Shown: one piece after another, positions 52,625 through 60,645 of the stretch | Numbering within the stretch: the stretch's first letter is position 1 | Layout: the number at the start of each line of letters is the position of its first letter | Origin: Actinomycetes bacterium | GTDB lineage: Bacteria; Actinomycetota; Actinomycetes; Actinomycetales; Microbacteriaceae | Reading direction: 5' to 3' | DNA: 64,000 nt | Assembly (NCBI GenBank): GCA_029779645.1 | Contig: JAKPAC010000005.1 | Coordinates: 1 to 64,000 of the forward strand | Notes under the pieces: generated by a model | What the model was told of the DNA's origin: nothing | The model's input: the letters and a program-made list of their open reading frames with translations, nothing else | Database searches by the model: none | Program-made: the position numbers and the translations under genes

Positions 52625-52732
52625 GTGCCGATGCTAAGGGAGGCGAGATCGAAAAGGGCCCGATCCCTGCACGCGCCACGCCGATGAGCTTGGTATCCAC
52701 GCGCCGGAAGGAGGTCGAATCTCCAAGAAGAG

Positions 52733-52758
52733 AAAACCCCCGAAGAATCAGGGGTTTT
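52733..52758. terminator. Bidirectional terminator beside the tRNA fragment
   Basis: AAAACCCC (52733-52740) pairs with GGGGTTTT (52751-52758) around a 10-nt loop. There are runs of A before and T after, so it can work in both directions. It is the usual terminator placed just after a tRNA gene and abuts the tRNA-Val fragment. Confidence 0.8.
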
Positions 52759-52763
52759 TGTCT

Positions 52764-52811
52764 GTGCGCGATGCTGGGATCGAACAGTGACCCCTTCCGT
52801 GTCAGGGAAGT
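52764..52811 (-). pseudogene. 3' half of tRNA-Val(GAC)
   Basis: On the minus strand the anticodon arm is CTTCC-CTGACAC-GGAAG with anticodon GAC. A T-arm around TTCGATC follows, with one base missing from its 5' stem, then the acceptor strand ATCGCGC and a discriminator A. No D-arm or 5' acceptor strand precedes it. It is a non-functional 3' fragment of the kind left when an integrative element copies a tRNA end. Confidence 0.75.
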
Positions 52812-53009
52812 TATCGACATGTTGGTGGCTGCAATTTTGGGCCTCGGACCAGGCACCGACGACCTCTCCCAGCTCGAGCACCCACCTGCCCGGAGTGTGG
52901 CACTATCCTCGTGAACGACGGCCCCACGGTGCGGTGTCGCGGGCGCGGGTACCTCGCGATCGAGTGATCCCCGAGCGCCTGGCACACGAGCGCGCGCTAC
53001 GGTGTGGGC

Positions 53010-53162
53010 ATGTTCAATGGCTCACTCATGCTCATCATTACCTTCGCCGTCTGGGCGCTCGCGATCATCGTCTGCGCGTTGATCCTGTACCTCGTCGTCC
53101 GCCTCGCCGTCACCGCAGCATTGAAGACCCACACCCGGTGGCTCAACAACGGACAGCCCTGA
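53010..53162 (+). CDS. Small single-pass membrane protein (50 aa)
   Basis: A 50-residue reading frame beginning MFNGSLMLIITFAVWALAII, with a long hydrophobic helix (about residues 5-37) and a polar tail HTRWLNNGQP. ATG 53010 is preceded by GTGTGGGC, a weak ribosome-binding candidate. It is too short to assign to a family and could be a prophage or toxin-type small protein. It lies inside the region bounded by the rnpB repeats. Confidence 0.5.
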   Translation: MFNGSLMLIITFAVWALAIIVCALILYLVVRLAVTAALKTHTRWLNNGQP

Positions 53163-53257
53163 CCTAGGAGATCACTCGCACGAAGTCACCCACTACCTGG
53201 TTGTTCTCGGTAGACGCACCGGGTCTTCGCCGAGCACAGCGCGCCTACCTTGATATG

Positions 53258-53580
53258 TCATTGCGATCGGGAGCCCGGCACTGCACACCCTCGCCCCGCG
53301 TCGCCTTGCGGAACCATCAGGAGACACACGTCACCATCTGGTGAAACCTTGAATATGAAGTACTCCGCGCCCTGGTCATCGGCGCCCATGGCACGCACTG
53401 TACCGTCCATGACGTCATCGAACACCAAGACCCCGGGTGGCATAGTCTCCATATTCGGCCCCACGAACGGGCCCGACTCAGCAGCGCAACCAGCGAGCAC
53501 TCCCGCGAGGAACACAACACCCGCCGAAACGGCGACACCGTGCCGGCGCTCGCGCGGATTCTGCGGACTCTCTGCGGACT
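53258..53580 (-). pseudogene. Degenerate lipoprotein related to the one at 43935
   Basis: A continuous frame reads SPQNPRERRHGVAVSAGVV, then FLAGVLAGC, a textbook lipoprotein signal with lipobox, but there is no ATG, GTG or TTG before residue VVF; a TAG lies just upstream. The mature part (GTVRAMGADDQGAEYFIFKVSPDG) parallels the 43935 protein, then ends early after GRGCAVPG. Either it uses GTG 53515 for a short signal, or its start and C-terminus are lost. It sits close beside rnpB. Confidence 0.65.
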
Positions 53581-53624
53581 AAAACCGCAGATACTTCAGA
53601 GATTCCCTGATCAGAATGCATTTG

Positions 53625-54012
53625 GTGAGCGGGTTGGCCTATACGCCGGGTTCTGTTCCCGTGACCCCATGTGGAACCACGTTCGATGGCCATCTCTCTC
53701 GGCGACACGTTGCCGTGGCGCTCTAGCGGTCTACCCGGGGACTCGGCGGGCCGCGTCAACATCCCCTGTCTGACCTTGCTCCGGGCGAGGTTTACCGAGC
53801 GAGCCGCGTCACCGCGGCCCCTGGTGGTCTCTTACACCACCGTTTCACCCTTACCGCGGCCGAAGCCGTGGCGGTCTGTTCTCTGTGGCACTGTCTCGCG
53901 GGTCACCCCGGGTGGGAGTTAGCCACCGCCCTGCCCTGTGGAGCCCGGACGTTCCTCGGCGCCGCGGCGGAAACCCGCCGGGCGACGCGACCATCCGGCC
54001 AACCCACTCGCC
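53625..54012 (-). ncRNA. rnpB: RNase P RNA
   Basis: The catalytic RNA of RNase P, type A. On the minus strand it opens GAGTGGGTTGGCC, contains the universally conserved GAGGAACGTCCGGGCTCC and CAGGGC, and closes with GAACAGAACCC...TAGGCCAACCCGCTC. The 5' and 3' ends pair to form helix P1. TAGAGT (reverse complement of 54017-54022) is a suitable -10 box. Its last bases (53629-53650) are duplicated at 51340. Confidence 0.95.
53629..53650. repeat. 22-bp direct repeat, copy inside the rnpB 3' end (right)
   Basis: Identical over 22 bp to 51340-51361. This copy keeps the complete rnpB end, so it is the original site, and the other copy is the duplicated one. The repeats are 2,289 bp apart. Confidence 0.85.
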
Positions 54013-54016
54013 TGCC

Positions 54017-54022
54017 ACTCTA
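54017..54022 (-). promoter_or_regulatory. -10 box of rnpB
   Basis: TAGAGT on the minus strand lies just before the predicted RNase P RNA 5' end, at the spacing of a -10 box. No clear -35 is visible. Confidence 0.5.
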
Positions 54023-54167
54023 GCGGGCCGCTCGAGCGCCCTTCCACAGATTTTCACGTGGCGTCTTCCATTTGGCGGGATTGGGGCTATGGTGACAGTT
54101 GGGGAAATACCTTACGACTGTCCCAGGGGTGGGACGGTCGCGCACAACGTCCTTTGGGGAGGAAATC

Positions 54168-54755
54168 GTGCTTCGTAATGCCATTTTTGCTTTGGGGATT
54201 GCAGCGGCAGCAGTATTCGTCGCGCCTACGACCGCGCTGGCGGCCGATGATCTGTACACGCCGCGCACTCCGACCGAGCCTTCGCTCTCGGGGTCGAGCG
54301 TCATGTCGCAGTGCATCGGCTCCGTGCCGTACATCAACTACACGGTCAACGCCGTCGATCCTGACGACGTGCTGGGCGACGCGCCCGTGTCGCTGTTCAT
54401 CACCGACGGCACCAACAGCGTGACGCTGGCGCTCGGCACTCTCGTCAACGACCACCTGTCCGGCTCGGTGCTCTGGCCGGGCGCGAGCGCCAATGGCTCG
54501 ACCACGGCGCCGGCATGGACGCTCGGCAGCATCAGCGCCGAGCTCCGCGTCAATCCGACGCTCGCGGTCGCGCTGGCGTACCCGCAGCCCGCCGCCTCGT
54601 GCATGGGTGTCCCGGCCGCACTCCCGCTCACGGAGGCGCCCACGGGCCTCGCCGCCACCGGCAGCAGCGTGCCACTCATCGCCCTGGGCGTCGGCGCAGC
54701 CGCCGTGCTCGGCGGCGGTGCGCTCATGCTCAAGCGCCGACAGCCCAAGCACTAA
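54168..54755 (+). CDS. LAxTG-anchored surface protein
   Basis: A 195-residue exported protein. The signal peptide runs to about residue 25 (ending TTALA-ADDLY). The mature domain has two cysteines (MSQC and AASC), and the C-terminus is a sortase signal: LAATG, a hydrophobic stretch, then KRRQPKH, the LAxTG form used by class E sortases. GTG 54168 has GGGGAGG 5 nt upstream. It is divergent from rnpB and precedes the DUF4012 gene by 5 nt. Confidence 0.78.
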   Translation: MLRNAIFALGIAAAAVFVAPTTALAADDLYTPRTPTEPSLSGSSVMSQCIGSVPYINYTVNAVDPDDVLGDAPVSLFITDGTNSVTLALGTLVNDHLSGSVLWPGASANGSTTAPAWTLGSISAELRVNPTLAVALAYPQPAASCMGVPAALPLTEAPTGLAATGSSVPLIALGVGAAAVLGGGALMLKRRQPKH

Positions 54756-54760
54756 GGGCT

Positions 54761-56533
54761 ATGGCTGCCGGAATTCCCCCGGCCAAGCAAGCAAGACGGT
54801 ACATCTGGTGGGGCCTGAGCGCCATCGCCATCACCGTCGTGCTCGCTGGCGCCTGGGTTGGCACTCGTGGGCTCATGGCGAAGTCGGAGCTCGAATCACT
54901 CGCCGATCTCTCCAGCGACCTTCGCTCGACGCTCACCGCGCAGGATCGAAGCGCGGCGCTGCCGCTGGTCGATCAGATCGGCGCGCACGCGGCGCGCGCC
55001 AGCGCGCTCACAAGCGACCCGGTGTGGGCGCTCGCCGAATACATCCCCTGGGTGGGACCGAACCTCCGCGTGGCGCGCGTCACCGCGATGCAGCTCGACG
55101 CCGTCATGCGGGAGAGCGCGCCTCCGGTGCTCGCCGCGCTCGAGACGCTTGAGGCCGGGATCGGCGACGACGGACGCCTCGATGTCGCGGGGGTGCCCGC
55201 GCTCGCGCCCGAGCTGCACCGCGCCGCCGCCGCGCTCGATCGCGCGAGCGCGGCACTGGACGCGCTCGACGAGAACGCCGTGCTCCCGCAGCTCGCCAGC
55301 GGCATGCTCGAGCTGCGCGCCGCGCTCGATATGGCGCATCCCGCCGTCGACGCCCTGGCGCGCGCCAGCGTGCTCCTGCCGACCCTGCTCGGCAGCGACG
55401 AGCCGACATCCATCCTGGTCCTGGCTCAGAACAACGCCGAGCTGCGCACCGGCGGCGGCATCACCGGGACCTTCATCGAGATGCAGGTGCACGACGGCGA
55501 GATCAGCATGATCGCCCAGAGCGACTCCTCGAACTTCGACGTGAAGTCGACGCCGATCACGCCGATCCCGGACTCGACAACCGCCCTCTACGGCGACAGC
55601 GTCGGCCGGTGGGTGCAGAACGCATCGATGACCCCCGACTTCGAGCTGACCGCGGCGATAGCCCTGGCACGGTGGAACGAATACACGGGCCGCTCGCCCG
55701 AGGTGGTGGTCTCGGTGGACCCGCAGGTGCTGGGCGCCGTGCTGCGCGCCGTCGGCCCCGTGACGCTCGACGGCGGCGAGCTGAACGCCGACAACCTCGT
55801 GCAGCGGCTGCTCGTCGACCCCTACGTGCAGCTCGACTCCGAGCAGCAGGCGGTCTTGTTCCAGCAGGCCGTCGCCGCGGTGTTCGAGCGCGTCTCGAGC
55901 GGCGGCTTCGACCCCCTGGCCCTCGCCGAGGCGCTTGCGACGCCCGTCGAGGAGGGCAGGATCTCGGTCTGGAGCAGCAACGAAGCCGTGCGGGCCGCCG
56001 TCGCAGGCACCGCCCTGGCGGGTCCCGCGGCCAGGCAGCAGAACGCCGGCGACTCGGCCTTCGCGGTCTACTTCAACGACGCGACGGGCGGAAAGATGGA
56101 CGTCTACCTCGGCGTGGCGATCACGGCAGGCATCGAATCCTGCCGGCCCGACGGCCTTGCCGAGGTGGTGGTCGACGTCGAGCTCACGAGCAACGCGCCC
56201 GCGGATGCCGAGTTCACCCTCCCGCGCTCGGTCACCGGCGGCGGCATGTGGGGCACGGGAATCGGCGACATCGGCACGCTCATCACGGTCTCCGCGCCCG
56301 AGGGCTACTTCTTCGGCGGCGTGATCAACGAAGGCAAGGCGGTGCGTCCCGGCGATGTCATCGAGTCCGGCTTCCCGAGCAGCGTCACCCGCATCAACCT
56401 GAGCCCTGGTCAGACCGAATCCGCGCAGTTCCGCTTCATCGCGCCGAAGCCGGGTGTCGCGGATCCAGTCATCCTGCACACGCCGCTGCTCACGCAGCCG
56501 GATGTGACGATCCTGCCGAGCGGATGCCGATGA
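54761..56533 (+). CDS. DUF4012 domain-containing membrane protein
   Basis: A 590-residue protein with one N-terminal membrane helix (about residues 15-35) and a large extracellular domain, DUF4012. Recognisable segments are SILVLAQNNAELRTGGGITGTFI and MTPDFELTAAIALARWNEYTG. Family members often sit near cell-surface polysaccharide genes; the function is unknown. ATG 54761 follows the stop of the LAxTG gene by 5 nt, so the two form one operon. Confidence 0.87.
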   Translation: MAAGIPPAKQARRYIWWGLSAIAITVVLAGAWVGTRGLMAKSELESLADLSSDLRSTLTAQDRSAALPLVDQIGAHAARASALTSDPVWALAEYIPWVGPNLRVARVTAMQLDAVMRESAPPVLAALETLEAGIGDDGRLDVAGVPALAPELHRAAAALDRASAALDALDENAVLPQLASGMLELRAALDMAHPAVDALARASVLLPTLLGSDEPTSILVLAQNNAELRTGGGITGTFIEMQVHDGEISMIAQSDSSNFDVKSTPITPIPDSTTALYGDSVGRWVQNASMTPDFELTAAIALARWNEYTGRSPEVVVSVDPQVLGAVLRAVGPVTLDGGELNADNLVQRLLVDPYVQLDSEQQAVLFQQAVAAVFERVSSGGFDPLALAEALATPVEEGRISVWSSNEAVRAAVAGTALAGPAARQQNAGDSAFAVYFNDATGGKMDVYLGVAITAGIESCRPDGLAEVVVDVELTSNAPADAEFTLPRSVTGGGMWGTGIGDIGTLITVSAPEGYFFGGVINEGKAVRPGDVIESGFPSSVTRINLSPGQTESAQFRFIAPKPGVADPVILHTPLLTQPDVTILPSGCR

Positions 56534-56543
56534 TGTGACGCCC

Positions 56544-58406
56544 CTAGATTTCGCTCGCTCCATGCTGCAGGTGGAGCTCGAGCGGAAAGTCGACTGAACT
56601 CCCCCCAAACATCAGTCGACCAGCGGATGCTGCAGCCTCCCGTACGGCGGAGGCTGCAGCATCCACCTGTTCGTGTGGGGCGTGCACGATGATCTCGTCG
56701 TGCAGAAAGAACGCCAGGTGGGCACGGCGGGCGAACGCGGGCCCCGAGCGCGGAGCCGCGGATGCCTCGGGCACCTCGCCGAGCGAAGGCAGGCGCAGCC
56801 TGAGGTCGGCCATCCAGCACAGCGCCCATTCGGCCGCGGTCCCCTGCACCACGAAGTTGCGGGTGAATCGCCCGCGGTCGCGCGCCGACTGTCGCGCGCG
56901 ACGCTCCTCCGCCTGGCCCGCGCCGGGCTGGGTCGCCGCGGCCTGCGCGGCGCGCCATCGCTCCCCCGGCGGCGGCGAGCTGCGGCCGAGCCAGGTGGTC
57001 ACCGTCTCGCCCCGCTCGCCGGCACGAGCCGCGTGATCGACGAGGCCCATCGCCTCCGGGAACGCGCGACGCAGCCGCGGCACGAGCCGGCCGCTCTCGC
57101 CCGTCGTCGCGCCGTACATGGCGCCCAGCACCGCGAGCTTCGCGTGCTCGCGGGTGTCGACGGCGCCGGTCGCGACGATGCCCGCGTACAGATCGGCGCC
57201 GCGGCCCGCCGCGGCCATCGACGCGTCGCCTGCCATCGCGGCGAGCACGCGCGGCTCGAGCTGGGCGACGTCGGCCGTGATGAGCGCCCATCCCGGATCT
57301 GGGCGCACCGCCGCCCGCAGCTGCTTCGGCAGCTGCAGCGCGCCGCCGCCGCTCGATGCCCAGCGCCCCGTCACCACGCCGCCCGGCACGAAGGTCGGCC
57401 GGAAGCGGCCCTCGAGCACCCATTCCTCGAGCCAGGCCCAGCCGTTGGCGCTGAGCAGCCGCGCGAGCTTCTTGTATTCGAGCAGCGGCTCGATCGCAGG
57501 ATGGCTGTGCCGTCGCAGCTCCCACCGGCTCGTCGACTCGACGAAGATGCCGGCACGATGAAGGGCCCGCAGCAGGCGGGGCTGCGAGTCGAGGTGCAGC
57601 TCGGGTTCGCCGAGGGCGTCGCGGACGGCGCGCGCCAGCAGCGCCATGCGTTCGGGCAGCGCGCCCGGGGCAGGCTTCGGGCCGAGCGACGCGACGAGGA
57701 TGCGATCGTGCACATCGGCGCGCCACGGCAGCCCGGCGGCGTGCATCTCGCTCGCCATGAGCGCTCCGGCAGACTCGGCGGCGAGCAGGAGCCGAAGGCG
57801 CTCCGGTGCGGTCCCGTCCGACACCGCCGCGGCCTGTCGCTGCCACTCGGCGAGGGCCTCCGCCGCGCTCGCCGGCAGCGCGTCGTCTGCTGGCGCCCCG
57901 GGTGCGTGTGCGCCACCGGCGGCACGCGACGCCCCGAAGTCGTCGATGTCGAAGAGCGCGGAGGCTGCGTGGGGCGGGGGCGGCGGGGTCAGCAGCTCCG
58001 GCACGGGCGGGGCATCCCATGCCGAGCCCCCAGCGCCATCACCGTGCAGTGCACGCCCCGCGGCGAGCACGGAGCCGTGCAGAATCGCGTGACAGAGCCG
58101 CAGGTCGTGACAGCGCTCGACCCTGACGCCGGCGTCGAGGAGCGCCGGGTACCAATGCGCGGTGTCGTGCCAGACCCAGCGGGGCTTGGGGCCCGCCGAC
58201 TCGCGCTCGGCGACGACGCGCGGCAGCTCCGCCAGCGGCACGAGCTGCACGCGCACCGGCAGCTGGGGCGACTCGCCTGCCGAGCTCTCGGCGGCGGTGC
58301 CGCGGCCCGGATCGGAGATCGGCCGCGAGGCGGCGGGGGCGTCGGCATCGATCAGGGCGACGTCACGCCCCGTGGCGCCGGCAGCCCATCCGACGATGAT
58401 CGCCAT
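56544..58406 (-). CDS. Family A DNA polymerase (actinobacterial non-PolA type)
   Basis: A 620-residue protein with the three polymerase motifs: motif A LITADVAQLEPRVLAAM, motif B region HAKLAVLGAMYGATTG, and motif C FFLHDEIIVHAP. The N-terminal third has an atypical exonuclease-like region without clear DEDD residues. It is annotated in actinobacteria as bifunctional 3'-5' exonuclease/DNA polymerase. ATG 58406 (MAIIVGW) is the likely start; the frame upstream is noncoding. The RNase HI gene ends 11 nt upstream. Confidence 0.84.
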   Translation of the reverse strand: MAIIVGWAAGATGRDVALIDADAPAASRPISDPGRGTAAESSAGESPQLPVRVQLVPLAELPRVVAERESAGPKPRWVWHDTAHWYPALLDAGVRVERCHDLRLCHAILHGSVLAAGRALHGDGAGGSAWDAPPVPELLTPPPPPHAASALFDIDDFGASRAAGGAHAPGAPADDALPASAAEALAEWQRQAAAVSDGTAPERLRLLLAAESAGALMASEMHAAGLPWRADVHDRILVASLGPKPAPGALPERMALLARAVRDALGEPELHLDSQPRLLRALHRAGIFVESTSRWELRRHSHPAIEPLLEYKKLARLLSANGWAWLEEWVLEGRFRPTFVPGGVVTGRWASSGGGALQLPKQLRAAVRPDPGWALITADVAQLEPRVLAAMAGDASMAAAGRGADLYAGIVATGAVDTREHAKLAVLGAMYGATTGESGRLVPRLRRAFPEAMGLVDHAARAGERGETVTTWLGRSSPPPGERWRAAQAAATQPGAGQAEERRARQSARDRGRFTRNFVVQGTAAEWALCWMADLRLRLPSLGEVPEASAAPRSGPAFARRAHLAFFLHDEIIVHAPHEQVDAAASAVREAAASAGRLMFGGSSVDFPLELHLQHGASEI

Positions 58407-58417
58407 CGCGTCGTCGG

Positions 58418-58909
58418 CTAGGCGAGGTCGCGGCGGAAGCTCTCGCGGCGATCCATCGACTCGTTGGCGGCAGCATCCGCCAGCGCGTTCTCGGCACGCG
58501 CGACCCACTCGAAGGTCACGTGGCGGCCGGCGATCAGCGCCTTCGCCTGGCGCGCGAGCACCTGCATGTCGGGATGCTTGATCTTCCAGCGCCCGCTCAT
58601 CTGCTCGACGACCAGCTTCGAGTCCATGCGCACGTGCAGCGCCGCGCCCGGGGCCAGCTCGCTCGCCGCCTCGATCCCTGCGATCATGCCGCGATACTCT
58701 GCGACGTTGTTGGTCGCGACACCCACGAACACCCCGATCTCGGCGATCACGCTGCCGGTCGAGGGGTCGATGACCACCGCGCCGCCCGCGGCGACGCCCG
58801 GGTTGCCGCGCGAGCCGCCATCGGCCTCGACGATGAGCTTCGCCGGGCCCGAGGGCACCGGCGACAGCGTCGCCGACGCCTCGTCGTCGAGGTCGAACAG
58901 GGTGGTCAC
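58418..58909 (-). CDS. RNase HI family protein
   Basis: A 163-residue RNase H fold. Catalytic acids are in VEADGGSRGNPG, NNVAEYRGMIAGIEAA, RMDSKLVVEQMSG and ENALADAAAN, all in order, so cleavage of RNA in RNA-DNA hybrids is expected. GTG 58909 overlaps the stop of the zinc ribbon gene (GTGA), giving a tightly coupled operon with the polymerase downstream. Confidence 0.9.
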   Translation of the reverse strand: MTTLFDLDDEASATLSPVPSGPAKLIVEADGGSRGNPGVAAGGAVVIDPSTGSVIAEIGVFVGVATNNVAEYRGMIAGIEAASELAPGAALHVRMDSKLVVEQMSGRWKIKHPDMQVLARQAKALIAGRHVTFEWVARAENALADAAANESMDRRESFRRDLA

Positions 58910-59637
58910 AGACCGGACTCCTCGGTGCGGATGAGGATGCTGCCGCACTCCGGGCAGTGCACGATGGCCTGACTTGAGGCCTGGCGAATCTGCTGCAGAT
59001 CGGTGCCCGAGAGCTCCATGTGGCAGCCGAGGCAGGTCTTGCGCTGCAGCAGCGCGGCGCCGGCGCTGCGCACGGCGGCCTTCTCGTAGAGCGCGACGAG
59101 GTCGGCCGGAATCGCCTCGATCACGGCGCCGCGGTCGCGCTGCAGCGCGTCGATCAGGGTGGATGCGTCGGCGACGGCCGCCTTGCCGTCGAGCGTCAGC
59201 TGGGTGCCTTCGGCCGTCAGCTGGTCGATCAGCGCCTGCGTCGCGTCGACATCGGCGTCGGCCTGCTCGAGGCGCTCCATCACGATCAGCTCGGCGTCTT
59301 CGAGCTCGCTGAGCCGGCGCGCGAGCTGCGCCAGCTCGGTCTCGAGGGCCTGCGCGTCCTTCGCGTTCGTCGAGGCCGCGAGTCGCTCGGAATTGCGTTC
59401 GCGGCGCGCCTCGGCGAGGGCGACGTCGGACTCGAGGCGACCGAGCTCGGACTTGATGTCGTCGCGCGCGCCGATCACCGCCGCGAGCTCGTGCGAACGG
59501 GCGGTGCGCTCGCCGGCAAGCTCTGCAATCCGCGCCGCCTGCGGAGGGTGCGTGCGACGGTGCTCGGCCTGCCGCAGCCTGACATCGAGATCCGCGATAT
59601 CCAGCAGCTTCTTCTGATCGTTCGGGCTCGCATTCAC
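58906..59637 (-). CDS. Coiled-coil zinc ribbon protein (C4-type)
   Basis: A 243-residue protein. Residues 10-185 form a long coiled coil, and the C-terminus ends in a C4 zinc ribbon, CLGCHM...CPECG. Actinobacterial members of this family neighbour RNase HI and Nif3-like genes, and their role is unknown. I choose GTG 59637 (VNASPNDQKKLL) because the family begins there; ATG 59667 has a better GGAGAGG site and would add 10 residues. Confidence 0.83.
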   Translation of the reverse strand: MNASPNDQKKLLDIADLDVRLRQAEHRRTHPPQAARIAELAGERTARSHELAAVIGARDDIKSELGRLESDVALAEARRERNSERLAASTNAKDAQALETELAQLARRLSELEDAELIVMERLEQADADVDATQALIDQLTAEGTQLTLDGKAAVADASTLIDALQRDRGAVIEAIPADLVALYEKAAVRSAGAALLQRKTCLGCHMELSGTDLQQIRQASSQAIVHCPECGSILIRTEESGL

Positions 59638-59729
59638 GCTCCCAAACCTACCCGGTCGCGGCGACATCGCGCCCGACCTCTCCGCCAGCCGGGCGCGTCG
59701 CCCGCGGGCGTGCCGCCCGAGCCCTCGGC

Positions 59730-60572
59730 TCAGCCCGCGAGGAAGTCCCAGGCGTCGGTCCTGATCGCGCTCACCCGCACCTCGACCCCGGGCAGCGCCT
59801 CGCGCAGCTGCTCGGCGGCCGCATCCAGCCACAGCCACTCGCTGGCCCAGTGCGACATGTCGATGAGCCATGGGCCGGCGCCGCGCAGCGCGCGTTCCTT
59901 CGCCTCGGACGCCGGGTGATGCCGGAGGTCGGCGGTGAGATAGACGTCGGCACCGACGACCGCGGGATGCCCGAGCAGGCTGTCGCCCGAGCCGCCGCAC
60001 AGCGCGATCCGCTGCACGAGCGCATCCGCGGGCCCAGCGACGCGCACCCCCGTCGCCGTCTCGGGCAGGAGGCTGGCGAGAGTGCGCGCCAGCGCACCGA
60101 GCGTGACGGGCTCGGGCAGCTCCCCCACACGCCCGATGCCGGTGGATGCCTCGAGGTCGGCGCCCGCAGCGCCGGCCTCAGTCCTGTCAGGGTCGATGGG
60201 TGCCACGTCGCGCAGCCCAAGCGCCATCGCCAGCATGCCGGACGTGCCACGCGCGACCACATCCGCGTTGGTGTGGGCTGCGAACAGCGCGATGTCGGCC
60301 TTGATGAGCCGCACGAGCAGCGCGCCCTTGTAGGCGTCCTCCGAGACCTCGTTGACACCTCGCATGAGCAGCGGGTGGTGGGCGAGGATCACGTCGGCGC
60401 CGAGCTCGACGGCCTCGTCGACCGTCGCAGCGACCGGATCGACCGCGAGAAGGATGCGCCGCACCGCGGCGTCCCGATTGCCCACGGTCAGGCCGACGAC
60501 GTCGCCGTCTCGCGCGCCGGCGACCGGCCAGAGCGACTCGATGGCGGCGGCGACGTCATTCACGGTGGTCAT
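59730..60572 (-). CDS. Nif3-like dinuclear metal center protein
   Basis: A 280-residue protein of the Nif3/YbgI family, hexameric toroids with a two-metal site and no firmly known function. Metal ligands are visible in ADVILAHHPLLMRGVN, AAHTNADVVARG and DMSHWASEWLW. It lies upstream of the zinc ribbon and RNase HI genes on the same strand, an order conserved in actinobacteria. Confidence 0.88.
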   Translation of the reverse strand: MTTVNDVAAAIESLWPVAGARDGDVVGLTVGNRDAAVRRILLAVDPVAATVDEAVELGADVILAHHPLLMRGVNEVSEDAYKGALLVRLIKADIALFAAHTNADVVARGTSGMLAMALGLRDVAPIDPDRTEAGAAGADLEASTGIGRVGELPEPVTLGALARTLASLLPETATGVRVAGPADALVQRIALCGGSGDSLLGHPAVVGADVYLTADLRHHPASEAKERALRGAGPWLIDMSHWASEWLWLDAAAEQLREALPGVEVRVSAIRTDAWDFLAG

Positions 60573-60645
60573 GGCACGAGCCTAGCCGCGGCATCCACCG
60601 CCCCTGCGTGACGGCACACCCCTGCTGCGCGCGCCCGTCGTGCCG

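Larger units (their letters stand above)
52625..53009. other. Gene-free accessory stretch
   Basis: This 385-nt gap holds a bidirectional hairpin (52733-52758) and a tRNA-Val 3' fragment (52764-52811). The remainder contains no reading frame with recognisable protein features and no other repeat that I can find. Confidence 0.5.

Noticed and set aside
52764..52811. A functional tRNA-Val gene
   Set aside because: No D-arm or 5' acceptor strand, and the T-stem has a missing base.
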